The notes below the pieces were generated by a model. The model was not told where the DNA came from. It did not search any database and worked only from the letters and a program-made list of their open reading frames with translations. The position numbers and the translations under genes are program-made. A stretch of 64,000 nucleotides of DNA from Monodelphis domestica. Its lineage: Eukaryota > Chordata > Mammalia > Didelphimorphia > Didelphidae. The stretch is from NCBI RefSeq assembly GCF_027887165.1, contig NC_077233.1, forward strand, positions 178,587,006 through 178,651,005, written 5' to 3'. The stretch's first letter is position 1, and every line of letters starts with the position of its first letter. Positions 23,120-33,769 of the stretch are shown here, in pieces.

Positions 23120-23305
23120 GTTTAGAATCATTTCGAGCTGGAAGGAATCTTAGAGATCATCTAGTCTGACCCCCTCATAGAGCTGAGGAAACAAGGGACC
23201 AAAAAGGTTAGGTGATTTGTCAGATGAACAGCAAAAAGACCCAGCATCTGAACCCATGTCCTATATGCCAACTCCAGCATTCTTTTAATTCAGCACAATG
23301 ACTAT
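23120..23305 (-). mobile_element. THER1/MIR SINE
   Basis: Reverse order: 'tttagaatcatttcgagctg', 'gatcatctagtctgaccccc', 'gagctgaggaaacaaggga', 'caactccagcattctttta'. Confidence 0.82.
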
Positions 23306-24045
23306 CAATCACCAAAGTTTGAATTCTTTGGCCTAGACTCTACATTTCAAGTCAGAAAGATATAATCAAGGATTTTAGGGAGATTTTCACCTTTAAGTTT
23401 TGAGACCAGAAGGAGTTTCTGGTTCACTATGAATAAACCACAGAATTAAACTAAACTGCTTCCTTATTTCTCTCCCATCAGTCTTAATCAGAATTTTATT
23501 GTAACAGACAATTCATAATCAGTCCATCTGTGGGTATCAGATATATGTTTCTGTCTTGTTTGGCTTGAAACAACATGCCCTAGAATTTATTGGAATATAG
23601 GATTGTTAAACAGAAATCAATTGGCCTTTAACAAACATTACATGTTTCTTTTCATTCCAAATTTCAGAAGCTAAAGATTTGGATCTCATTTCCCTCTTGG
23701 AATTACAGAACAACTCCCAATACCCTGCTGTGCTTTCCCTTCATGTGAAAGTATATAGCATTTGGTAAATCTTCAACAGGACAAAAATGGGAAATAGTGA
23801 CAAATATTGGCTATTCTTTGGAATCTCTTGGATCAAAGTGGGGGGAAAGAATGAATCATATCCTAACAATTCATTGGAATGCATGGAACCACATAATGGG
23901 ATTGCCTTCTAGGCAAAACCTTATAATCAATTCATTTTGATGCTTTAGTAACTAAACATAATTGTGTCATGTCTAGGTCACTCTGGGTCTGATGACATTT
24001 TAAAGGTTATGTGGTTCTATAGCAGTCAAAGGAGCTAGGCTGGCA
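23306..24045. other. Repeat-free block, possible conserved non-coding element
   Basis: About 740 bases without any recognised repeat. The part 23430-23800 has balanced composition and many short homeodomain/forkhead-like AT words, the texture of a conserved non-coding element. No coding frame. Confidence 0.25.
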
Positions 24046-24049
24046 TCTG

Positions 24050-24175
24050 TGAATCAGTAAATATTTACTAATTATCTAATATGTCCCAGGCACTTCACTA
24101 AATGATGGGGAAATAAATACAAAGAATCAAAGTTTCTGCCCTCAAGCAGCTTATATTCTAATGGGGGAAGAAGGG
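24050..24175 (-). mobile_element. L2 3' tail
   Basis: Reverse tail: 'aaatatttactaattatcta', 'gtcccaggcacttcactaaa', 'ctgccctcaagcagcttata', 'ttctaatgggggaaga'. The following 24176-24814 is unassigned. Confidence 0.75.
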
Positions 24176-24814
24176 TTGAAAAAATATAGTTCTTGAAATC
24201 TTTCCCAGAGGAGTAGTATTGATACCAAGAAGACAAAAACAAAGCAAAACAAACAAAAACCAATCCTTGACTCAAAGAACTCAGAATCTAAGGATCTTAT
24301 GTCTTCTTAAGTTTGGCAGCTGGGAAGAGTCTAAACTAGAAGGCCACTGCTCAGGTAAAGCTCAAAAGTATCAGATAAGCTCTTGCAGAAGCAACAGTTG
24401 ATAACCAAAGATATAAGGAGCTACACATAAGAGTCACAGGAAGAAAGCAGGGTCCTATATGTCATTATCAGAAGATTATAATATTTGAAGAGCAGGAGAA
24501 GAGGTGTGATCTGGTATAAGGCAGAAGGTTTGGAGGCTGGGAAAACATGGAAGGTTTGAGTTTCATATAATATATTTCATTTAACATCTTATGGGTTCAT
24601 AGGCACTTGGTAAGGGACTGCCTTCTATTTGCTTCTTAAATGTCCCTTCCTCGCCTCCACTGGTACCATTCATGAATTAGGGAAAACAGTCATCTGTAAG
24701 CTGTAGTAGAGAAGATTGAGCAGTAGTTCAGAATTAGAAATGTTGCCAGATACAGTGAAGGGATAGACAAAGAAGAGAGTCATCAAGATAGAGGGAAATA
24801 GCTTATGAGATGCT

Positions 24815-25160
24815 TAGCCACAGTCACAGATCTCAGAGTTGAATGGGATCCCAGAGATCATCCAATCCAGTTCTTAAACTGGAATCAGTGAACTTGATTT
24901 TTAAAAATATTTTGATAACTTCATTTCAATATAATTAGTTTCCTTTATAATGGCATGCATTTTATTTTATGTATTTTAAAAATACCATTCCTAAGGAGTC
25001 TATAGGCTTAACTAGACTGCAAATGGGGTCCATGAATCACAAAAGGGAAAGATCTCCATGATCTAGTCCAACACAAACAAGAATCCCCTCTGCAATATTA
25101 TGAGCAAGTGATCATATAGTCTTTGCTGGAAGATCTCATGAAAGAAGAGGTAAATACAAA
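24815..25160 (-). mobile_element. L3/CR1 3' region split by a DNA transposon
   Basis: Left: 'gggatcccagagatcatcc'. Right: 'gatctagtccaacacaaaca', 'gaatcccctctgcaatatta', 'gagcaagtgatcatatagtc', 'tttgctggaagatctcat'. This is the reverse of the L3/CR1 3' end (family form atctagtccaaccc...caagaatcc...gacaagtgg), interrupted by the element below. Confidence 0.65.
24870..25062 (+). mobile_element. hAT-like non-autonomous DNA transposon
   Basis: Second copy of the element at 690-870, same orientation: 'agttcttaaactgg' start, 'attttattttatgtatttta' core, 'aaggagtctataggcttaac' and 'aatggggtccatgaatcaca' near the end. The host word 'atccaatc' before and 'atctagtc' after it are compatible with an 8-bp hAT duplication that has since diverged. 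Confidence 0.6.
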
Positions 25161-25676
25161 AATAATAAATCAAGAGGGGAAGTAGAAAAATGAGGAATTA
25201 AGTACAGTCAGAGATCAGATATAAGAACAAACTAAAACACTTGTTTCTTGGTTGATTATTTTCTTGCTTGCCACATGCTGTCAATTATTAAAGTGTCATT
25301 TATCTTCATGAGCTACTCCTATTCCCTTCTGATTTTCAAATGGGAAACGTATGGATATTGTGCAGTTCAAATGGTTGAAATGGGCATTTGTTTGACAGGT
25401 GGACATATTCCAATGGATGCCAAATTCATAACAGTGCTAGTTGTTAGAAGGTTCTAGAGCATCCTGCTAAAAGAATAATTTGCTGACTCAGTAAAGCCTA
25501 TAGATTCCTCAGTATAATGTTCTTAAATGCATAATATGAAATGTAAAGCAGTACAGAGAAAACCAAAGATAAGTGAAAATAAAAACCTTTTTTCCATTCC
25601 AAATTTACAGAATCCCTTGAAATCTATCCACTGACCTTCCCAAGGTGTTCAGGGACTCCACATTAAGAAACTTGAT

Positions 25677-25876
25677 AAAGGGGAAGGTAGGTGGCTCAGT
25701 GGATAGAGAACCAAACCTGGAGATAGAAAGTTATGGGCTTAAATATGGACTAAGACACTTCCTAGCTGTGTGACCCTGGGCAAGTCACTTAATCTGAATT
25801 GCCTAGCCCTTACCACTCTTCTGCCTTGGAACTGATACTTAGTATAGAGAGAAAGTAAGGGTTAAAAAAAAAGAAA
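25677..25876 (+). mobile_element. SINE1-type element
   Basis: 'gtaggtggctcagtggatag', 'cctagctgtgtgaccctggg', 'cttctgccttggaactgata', then an A-rich tail. Flanked by 'aagaaacttgat' (25665-25676) and 'aagaaatctgat' (25877-25888), a duplication with two differences. 25161-25664 is unassigned. Confidence 0.9.
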
Positions 25877-25904
25877 AAGAAATCTGATCCTACAGTCAGC
25901 TCAG

Positions 25905-26095
25905 AAGGGCAGTATAGTAAAAGCGAAGAAGAAGCATTGGAATTATAATCAACACACCTGGTATCAGGTAGATGTTTCATCCATTATCCATTATGTGATG
26001 CAACTCACAATGTCTCTGAGCCTCAGTTTCTCCACCTGTAAAAAGAGTGTTACATAATAACCTCTTAGTTGCCTTTCAGGTCTAAGATGTCATGC
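25905..26095 (+). mobile_element. MIR/THER1 SINE
   Basis: 'gcattggaattataatcaac', 'ctgagcctcagtttctccac', 'tagttgcctttcaggtctaa'. Confidence 0.75.
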
Positions 26096-28254
26096 CTATA
26101 GAATGTCTTTCATCCTTCTTTCTATTCTGTACCAGTGAGTTATGTACCCTAGGGAGGTCATTTCAGGAAAACTTGAGACAGTCAGAAATTGGTCTTCCTA
26201 AAATGACAACACTTGGGAGCTTTCTGTCTAAATTTATGAAGGCCAAATGTTCATCTTCACTCTTCTTATACAATGGCAATGGGACAAGACTTCATTTTTT
26301 TTTCAGAAATCAAATTTACAAGCTTATTTTGGTATTAAAGTAATCACAAATATTTCTGACCTGGAAACACAGGGATGACAGCATTACACTTGAGTTGATA
26401 ACTGGCTTTAGAAGTGCCAAAAAGCATCACACAACCCATTAATGCTATAGTCTTCATTCTCACCAGCATGACCAGCTAGCAAGAGTTTGAGGACTCTAAA
26501 TGAATGAATAATAATTGATTTAGCCACAAAGAAATGGTTCTCTATGTTCACTATTTAAAGAAAAAGAAGAAATCAGTGCCATATTATTAAACTTGGATAT
26601 GTCCCTAGACACAAGTTAATTTCAATATCAATCAGTAATCAAAAATGCAGCCACTTTCTGCCATGGGCAGGAAAATTTCAAGATCCTGTCAGGATGAGAA
26701 ATGATATGAAATGTGATGGCTGTTGGAAAGCTCTCAGTGAATGAAATTAGAAAGATATTGAACTGAAACTACTGGTGGGGTGAGGGAGGCAGTAGACCCA
26801 GGCTCCATTTCAGCTTGACTTACGAAACCATGTTCCCTGTAGAAGAGCCACTACAAAGGAAAACTAAGTGTTGAGGTCTGTATAGAATTTATTTCTATGA
26901 AGCAATGGTTTAATTGTATTACAGGCACCTTAGACACATGGATCCTGCTAACCTAACCTCCTGAGCTTTCAAATGAATGGAACTCTCTGAAATCAGGAAG
27001 GCTCAGCAGAAGTTTATTTGACTTTTGAGTGCTGGTCACCATGAAGAAGTCAGAAGAATTAGATAATGTTTCTGCCCTCAATATGTTTTCTGTCTAGTTC
27101 AGCAGAATTGGTATGATCCAGAATAAGATAGATAGGAGAAATTACATAAATATTATGAATAATAACTAGTGATAATTGGCTGATAAACTCAAGTCTAAGA
27201 AACATCATTATTCATAATAATGACAAAAAGATTAGATACATGAGGTAATTATGAAAATAATAATAGTACTAGTATTTGAATATAAACTCAGCTTCTAAGG
27301 ATTCACTGAAAGTATCTTGGGAACAATCCCAATATCAATCAAGATGACAAGGATGACCTTTGTCCTCTTCTCCTATGGTTTTCACTTTCTTCTCTTACAT
27401 CTCTATGTTTTGAAAGTTTTACATTCTATAGAGTTGGGAGAATCTAAGTATTCAGTACAGCAATACCTATTAAAATGTCACTCTTACATTTTTAAGGATC
27501 CACATTAAATTCAGGCAGTTTGAAGCAACAGTACCATGACTCTGTTGTGGTTTTGGTATAATCAATTTGTTGAATTCTCAAAGACATTTGAGGATTGCAT
27601 TTGTAATATAATAGTGATAATAATGATAGAAAAATAATATATGGGATAAAAAACTTAAAAAAAAAGACCTATTAAAAGAAAGGTATGATTATTCCTATAT
27701 ACTATCCACCACTGGTGTCATTGTAAGGTTGCTTCCAATGAGTTTACAGAAGATAAGTATATTCTTTCAGCTTCATGAAAATAATTCTTATTCAATTGCC
27801 AAAAAAATTGTGCAATAATTCAGAAGACCTAAAATACAAAATAATAATATTAGGCTAATAAATTTTCCTTAGACCATTTCTATATCAACTCCATAAAAAA
27901 CTGAGAATGGATCACAACAATAATAACCATAATCTAGCTTTATGACAGAATCTCAAGAAATTATTTGGCAAAGGACCAGCCCCAAAGTAGTGGATTTTGA
28001 AAATAATTCATCTCTTGCCCTTTCAAATAAATAAATCTCTCTTGTCCTTTCAAAAATGTTTATAAATGCAGACTTTTGCCTCTTCCCAGTCATCCATTCC
28101 AAATTTTCATTCACTTTTATATCATGAATTCCCCCTAGATTATAGATCAGAAGTTTACAGTAAATTCACTCCTGAGGCCCCTCCTCCATCGAGGTGATCA
28201 ATTTCATATACTCTTCAGTCTGGCACTTTTTCTCTAGTGCCAGCCTCTATTACA
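26096..28254. other. Unassigned sequence, 2.1 kb
   Basis: The longest stretch with no confident repeat. 27040-27160 may be a decayed L2 tail, and 27590-27670 and 27780-27900 are AT-rich. No exon is supported; the frames at 26092-26343 and 27317-27508 show no domain. Confidence 0.4.
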
Positions 28255-28345
28255 AGAGCAAGTACTGTTTTTGTCCTTTTTTTGTATCCCTAACACTTAG
28301 CACAGTGCCTGACCCATTAACAATTGTTTATTGAATTGAAACTGA
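28255..28345 (+). mobile_element. L2 3' tail
   Basis: 'gtatccctaacacttagcac', 'agtgcctgacccattaacaa', 'ttgtttattgaattga'. Confidence 0.75.
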
Positions 28346-28394
28346 ACTATCTAAACAGTAGTTTTCATCTATCTAAACAGTAGTTTTTAGAATA

Positions 28395-28555
28395 TTAAGT
28401 CACATTACCTGTTAACTCAGTTTCCCCAAATGTAAAATGGGGATAATACCATCACCTATATTGTAAGGTTGTGATGAAAATCAAATTAAATAATATTTAT
28501 AAAGCAATAGCACAGTGCATAGAACAAAGTAAATGTTTAATAAATACTTATTCCC
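28395..28555 (+). mobile_element. MIR SINE 3' half
   Basis: 'ctcagtttccccaaatgtaa', 'aatggggataataccatcac', 'tgtaaggttgtgatgaaaat', 'cacagtgcatagaacaaagt'. Confidence 0.85.
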
Positions 28556-28669
28556 TTAACTTTTTGCTCTCTCTCTCTCTTCCCTTCCCCACCGAAAGAA
28601 TAATAGGAGACTATTTCTATCTGAACTACTTTGAAATATATGCGAAAATAATGATACTTGTATGCAAAA

Positions 28670-28800
28670 TATATCTGTGTTGTATAGTTTACAAAGTACT
28701 CTCCCAGTCATCATCTCATTTGATGTAAAGGGCAAGTATAATTACCTCTTTTTATGGAAGGAAAAATTAGGTTTCAGAAATGCTAAGTGACTCACCTGAA
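28670..28800 (-). mobile_element. MIR SINE fragment
   Basis: 'tagtttacaaagtactctcc', 'catcatctcatttgatgtaa', 'aaatgctaagtgactcacct'. Confidence 0.75.
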
Positions 28801-28879
28801 GGTGACTTACTGTGGCAATTGCTTGACACTGGGCATGTGGTGCAGGGCACTGAAGAAGAAGGAACTAACTCTAAATTCT

Positions 28880-29050
28880 GTTGTACATACTTTCTAGCTC
28901 AGTGTCCTAGACAAGTATCCTCATCTGTAAAATGAAGATAACAATTGCACCTATCTCCCAAGATAATTGTGATAATCAAATGATAAGAGTATATATAAAG
29001 CACCTTGCAAACTTTAAAACAGTCCATAAATTCTAGTTATTATTAGCTTT
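28880..29050 (+). mobile_element. MIR SINE fragment
   Basis: 'ctcatctgtaaaatgaagat', 'tataaagcaccttgcaaact', 'taaattctagttattattag'. Confidence 0.8.
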
Positions 29051-29116
29051 GTTATTATTACTATTCTTCCTCTTCTTCCTACTATTTGAACTATAACTAC
29101 AACTACTAATATTAGT

Positions 29117-29640
29117 AACTACTATTAGCAGATCTAGGATTTAGATTAGGTGTTCTATCTGACAATGTAGAAATTTCTGCATATTTATATTGTAAATAAA
29201 ACTCTTTATTTAAAAATAAAATTATCATTATTATTATTACTGCTATTTTTAATGGCAAATCTAGGATTTGAACCAATTCTTTTGTCTCTGACTTTGCATA
29301 AATCTCCATATTTTTATGTTCTACATAGAACTGTGTATATAATAATGATTATTACTACCCTTCCTTTTCATCCTCCTCTTTCTCCTTCTCCTCCTCCTCT
29401 TACTACTATTGCTAGAGCTAGGATAATAGAACTAGGATTTGAGTCAGGTCTTTTGTGTCTGACATTATATAAATCTCTCTGTATTTGTGATCTATCTAGG
29501 ACTCTATATATCATGATAAATATTATTATTAATATTATTCCTCCTATTCTTCCTCCTTCTCTTCCTCCTTCTACTGATAGAGCTGGGGTAGTAGAGCTCA
29601 AGTTTGAACCAAGTCTTTTTCTCTGATTCTATATAAATCA
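29117..29640. repeat. SINE-derived minisatellite, about 3.5 units of 127-171 bp
   Basis: The marker 'ctaggatttg' or a near variant occurs at 29134, 29261, 29432 and 29597. Each is followed by a 'caggtctttt...tctgact' word, 'ataaatctc' and a T-rich stretch, then ATT or TCC trinucleotide runs, then the next unit. The unit resembles the reverse of a MIR/THER1 head plus an expanded simple repeat. The plus-strand frame 29252-29626 shows the same periodicity in its amino acids and is not a gene. Confidence 0.75.
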
Positions 29641-29874
29641 TTTGAAAAATAGCTAGAGTTAAAAAAGAGTTATAGTCTTCTAGAAAACTAATTCCCTCAG
29701 GTACTACTCTGAATTCAAAGATACCCTTCTCCTGATCTCAATGAGAAGAAGGAAATTAGGAGTGTCTGCTCCAGTGTATGCCTGTCCTCACAGTAAACTC
29801 GTCCTCCTGTTGTTCTACATCTACACTCATCCAACTCAATTCCTAGAGACAGTGTTTCTTTGCCTTAGGTTGAT

Positions 29875-29960
29875 TAAAACAGTCAGAAATAGATCTCATG
29901 AGGAAAAGTTGGTAGAATCAAGGTTGCTTCATTTGAAGAAAGGAAGGTTGAGGGGCAACA
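29875..29960 (+). mobile_element. Possible L3/CR1 fragment
   Basis: 'agaaaggaaggttgaggggc' followed by 'aacatccttactgacttcaa' resembles the L3/CR1 ORF end (family form agaagacttaggggtgacat). Weak. 29641-29874 and 29961-30204 are unassigned. Confidence 0.35.
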
Positions 29961-30204
29961 TCCTTACTGACTTCAACCTAGCAAGTATTCTTTTAGTGCC
30001 TTTTATTTCTATCACACTGCTAGATACTTTGAAGAAGGGCTATAATTTGGATGAGGCTAGAAAGCTTTTCTAGGGTGTCAATATGGAAGGGTGCTTTTCC
30101 TTCTTGGAGAGAACTGTCCTAAGCCTTGACTCCTCTCTTATCTTTCTTTAAAAGCATATATCCTGTTGTACCAACAAAATCCTCCCTTTATTTCTGATGT
30201 CACA

Positions 30205-31160
30205 TCAAATTATAGAAATTGTCACAGAATCTCAGAAACTTTGAAAGGATTCTTAGAGATCTTCCACTACTATGAAACCTGATTAAGAAGTCCCTCTATA
30301 ATATACCTGACAAGTGATCTTTTAAGGCATGACTTGAAGGCCTTTAATAAGATTCCCCGAGATAGCCCATTCTTCTTTGGGATAGTTCTTATTCTTAAAA
30401 AGTTTTCCTTTAAAATACCTGTACAAAAATATTTATAGCTGTGCTTTTTATAGTGTCAAAATATTGGAAAATGAAGGGGTGATCCTAGATTGGGGAATGG
30501 CAAAAAAATGGTGGTATCTGATGGTGATGGAATACTATTGTGCTAAAAGGAATAATGAACTGGAGGAATTCCATGTAAACTGGAACAACCTCCAGGAATT
30601 GATTCAGAGTGAAAGGAGCAGAACCAGAAGAACATCATACACAGAAAGGGAAACATTGTGGCACAATCAAACATAATGGACTTTTTTACTAGTAGCAATG
30701 CAATGATCCAGGACAATTCTGAGGAACTTATGAGAAAAAAATGATATCCACATCCAGAGAATGAACTCTGGGAGTAGAAACACAGAAGGAAAAACATATG
30801 GTTGAACACATGGTTCTATGGGTACCTGCTTTGTGATTTTAACTTTAAAAGATCTCTCTATTGCAAATATTAATAAAACAGAAATAGGTAAAGAACAATG
30901 AAAAATGTATAACCCAGTAGAATTGCTCATTAGCTCTGGGAGGGGGGAGGGAAGAGCCTAGGGAAATAACATGAATCATGGTAACCATGGAAAAAATATT
31001 CCAAATAAATAAATTAATTTTTAAAAGTTTTCCTTTACATCAAACTGAAAGCTTCCTTTTTTCAACTCTTACTTATGTCTTCCAAATCTGTTCCATACTT
31101 AAAACACATTAGGTTCTTTTTTTTTTTTATGTGACAGCTCTTCAAATATAGAGACAGAAA
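30205..31160 (-). mobile_element. L3/CR1 3' region split by an L1
   Basis: Left arm 30205-30412: 'agagatcttccactactatg', 'ctctataatatacctgacaa', 'gatagcccattcttctttgg'. Right arm 31023-31160: 'gttttcctttacatcaaact', 'gtgacagctcttcaaatata'. Together they follow the reverse of the L3/CR1 3' end without a gap apart from the L1. Confidence 0.75.
30413..31022 (+). mobile_element. 5'-truncated L1 with target-site duplication
   Basis: Covers the C-terminal ~70 codons of ORF2 (frame 30464-30676; 'WNNLQELIQSERSRTRRTSY' is diagnostic) and the 3' UTR to 'ccatggaaaaaatattccaa' and an A/T tail. The duplication 'aaaagttttccttta' lies at 30398-30412 and 31023-31037, 15 of 15 identical. Confidence 0.93.
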
Positions 31161-31325
31161 TCTAGAGCTGGAAGGGACTTTAGGGGTTATGTGGTCCAAC
31201 ATTCTTTTTTTTTTTTTACATATGAAAAAACTGAACTCAAGAGTTAAGCCAGTAATAAACATCAGAGGTGGGATTGAAATGAAGCCCTCTGACTACAGAG
31301 CCAATTCTTTTCCATTGTACCAAAA
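31161..31325 (-). mobile_element. MIR/THER1 SINE
   Basis: 'aaatctagagctggaaggga', 'acatatgaaaaaactgaact', 'gaagccctctgactacagag', 'ttttccattgtacc'. Confidence 0.82.
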
Positions 31326-31364
31326 ATTATCAATAGTTCTATCACTTAAAGCAGATACATGACT

Positions 31365-31590
31365 GAGCAAGTCATTTGATCTCTCTGAGTTCATATTTTC
31401 ATATTTAAAGTTCAAAATGACCATAGAGGTAATTCGTTCCAATCTTCTCATTCAACAAAGGAAGAAACTGAAATCCAGAAAAATCCATTGACTCATCCAA
31501 GATCACACAGGTAACAACTGGCATCAGTGGGATTTAAATCCAGGATCTGCCTGCAAATTAAATTTCTGATTCCACTGTATTTTTCAGGAG
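31365..31590 (-). mobile_element. MIR SINE fragments
   Basis: 31410-31590 is a reverse MIR: 'aaaggaagaaactgaaatcc', 'tcatccaagatcacacaggt', 'gggatttaaatccaggatct'. A short plus-strand MIR word ('gagcaagtcatttgatctct') at 31365-31400 is a separate remnant. Confidence 0.7.
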
Positions 31591-32190
31591 TCATCAAAAA
31601 GATAAAATGTATTTATATTAAAGTTACATTTTGATTGGATATGAGAAAGGAATCATGATGGAAAAGTGAATGAAACACTGGAATAGACCACTTGGAAAAG
31701 ATATAACTTTTATATGCCTGAAGCCCAATGACAAGAATAAAGATAATCACTTATCTTTAATAATTTAGATAGCCATCTACTTCTGGGATGATCCTGAGCT
31801 AGATGATTTCTTGAGATCTTTCTCAGTGCTAGTGGAAACTATAATAGTTTATTATTGTTGTTGTCACTAATATAATTAATTATTTAATAATTATTAACAA
31901 ATGAGTATAATTATTTAACACTTTTTTATAACTGTTATTAGTTAATAACTAATAGTTACTTAGTTATTAACTAATAATATTGATGACAGAAAGACTTATA
32001 TGGTGCTGTAAAGTTTGCTAATTCCTTTACATTTACTATGTAAAGCAGCAGAACCCCCTGCTCTCCCAGACCATTTATGGCTTGGTAATACCATGAATAT
32101 TGGCTTTATGAAAAGGTGGTCTGAGCAATGATGCAGGAAGTCACTGAAACTTCCTAAGGGTTTGTAAAAATAGACAGGAAGAGAAGTAGT
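31591..32190. other. Unassigned AT-rich sequence with an inverted repeat
   Basis: No recognised repeat. 31850-31990 is extremely AT-rich and holds the 18-bp perfect inverted repeat annotated separately. Confidence 0.35.
31935..31977. repeat. 18-bp perfect inverted repeat, 7-base loop
   Basis: The left arm at 31935-31952 (ttattagttaataactaa) is the exact reverse complement of the right arm at 31960-31977. The loop is tagttac. All A/T except three G and three C... pairs within the arms are few, so stability is modest. Confidence 0.85.
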
Positions 32191-32194
32191 GAAA

Positions 32195-32690
32195 AGTCCA
32201 GTTCAGTGTAAAGTACATTAGACTGAGAGTTAGGAGAAATTATTCTTGCTTCCATAGGACATAGGTTAAAATCTATGGATTTAGCTAAATGGCCAAGAGC
32301 ATGCCTCATAACTGCTCACAGACCCAGGATTCCTCAGCAGCAGCTAGGTGGTACAGTGGCTAGAGTAATGAGCCTAGAACTAGGAAGACTCATCTTCCTG
32401 AGTTCAAAGCTGGCCTCAGACACTTACTAACCTGGGCAAATCACTCAACCCCAGTGCCTCAGTTTCTTCATTTCTAAAATGACCTGGAGAAGGAAATGGC
32501 AAAGCACTCCAGTATCTTTGCCAAGAAAAGCTCAATATGGTGTCATGAAAAAACTGAACAAAAGCAAACAGCAAAACAAAGTGGAGATTATAATAACTGT
32601 CTTCTCTAGTACATGAGTTTGTTGAGGTAAAACCAGTTTTTTTGTAAACCTTAAAGCCCTGTGTAAATGTGAGTTGCTTTTATTTTTGTT
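32195..32690 (+). mobile_element. MIR SINE split by a MAR1
   Basis: The left part 32195-32280 ('gtacattagactgagagtta', 'aggttaaaatctatgg') is the MIR head. The right part 32583-32690 ('taataactgtcttctctagt', 'aaaccttaaagccctgtgta') is its 3' half. The MAR1 lies between. Confidence 0.6.
32338..32578 (+). mobile_element. MAR1-type SINE, near full length
   Basis: 'gcagctaggtggtacagtgg', 'gttcaaagctggcctcagac', 'ctggagaaggaaatggcaaa', 'ctccagtatctttgccaaga', tail 'aaactgaacaaaagcaaaca'. Confidence 0.93.
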
Positions 32691-32744
32691 ATTCCAGCTT
32701 TGCCACTAATTTGTAATTTGACTCTAGTTAAGTCACTTAAAAAT

Positions 32745-32975
32745 TAGTGATATAGTAAAAAGAGCCTGACTTGGAGTTAGAAGACCTGGATTCAAATCTT
32801 TGCTCTATCATTTGTTAACTGCATAATTGTGGACAAAACATTTAACCTTGAAAGCTTGAGTCTCCTAATCTGTAAGATGGGAATACTTAGATTTTTACTA
32901 CCTGTCACACATGGCTGTTATGAGAAAGGTGCTTTTAAAACCTTAAAGCATTATATTAGTGGGAGTTATTTTTTG
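32745..32975 (+). mobile_element. MIR SINE, near full length
   Basis: 'gtaaaaagagcctgacttgg', 'tggattcaaatctttgctct', 'gagtctcctaatctgtaaga', 'ttaaaaccttaaagcattat'. 32976-33329 is unassigned. Confidence 0.85.
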
Positions 32976-33329
32976 GCTTGAGCACTAGCCTCACATTCCC
33001 AGATTCAGTCAGCTCAGAGCCAAGGTCTCTAACTTGGCTTACTTGTCCCCATAGTGCTAACCATTTCTGATAATTGGCTTGCATTACAGAAGGGAGACTA
33101 CAAGAAGCAAAAACTGCCTCAGGTCTAAGATCTCCTTGGTTTCATCTCTACCCTTGGATACTTTCCTAAAAACAAAACAAACCAAAAATCAATCATTGAT
33201 CAATGATACCATCATCTATGCAGACTCCTCTCTCCTCACCAGATTTCAGCAGATGGTTTAGTCAGTCGCTATGATCAAACACAAAGGTTGCCAGTTCTCT
33301 AGAGATGAACTTAGTTGACTAGTATTTAG

Positions 33330-33595
33330 AGGGAGCTAGGTAAAACAGTCAAGAGACTGTAGGACCTGGAGTCAGGAAGACCCAAGGTCAAATCTAACCT
33401 CTGACACTTACTAACTATGTGACTCTGGGTGAGTTAGAGAGCCTATCTGCCTCAGTTTCCTCATCTGTAAAAAGGGGATAATAATAATACTTAAATGATA
33501 CATTTTTTGGATCAGACAAGATAAAATTTGTGAAGTGCTTAACACAATATCTGGCACCTCCTGGATGCTTAAGAAATACCTATTTCCTTCTTTCC
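33330..33595 (+). mobile_element. CORE-SINE (MIR/MON-like), near full length
   Basis: 'gggagctaggtaaaacagtc' head, 'gacactt actaactatgtg'-type core, 'ctcagtttcctcatctgtaa', and 'gaagtgcttaacacaatatc' with 'ctggcacctcctggatgctt' tail, so a tRNA-like head is joined to an L2-type tail. Confidence 0.85.
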
Positions 33596-33769
33596 ATGAC
33601 GAACTATATACAGTCCATCTCAAAGTTTGTTGAGCCTACACTTAATTGGCACAGACTTTGAGAACCCAGAGTCATCTCTGTGGCACAGTGAAATATCACA
33701 ATAATAGATATTTAAAGGTTCACAGGACCCTGACAAAAATTTCATGAAGTAGTTGTATGATCCAGACAC

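Noticed and set aside
29252-29626. 124-codon frame with internal repeats as a repeat protein
   Set aside because: The periodicity comes from the DNA minisatellite; the units include stop-free but non-conserved trinucleotide runs and no start or splice context.
29117-29640. CRISPR-like array
   Set aside because: Units are long, unequal and diverged, in a mammalian genome; it is a minisatellite.
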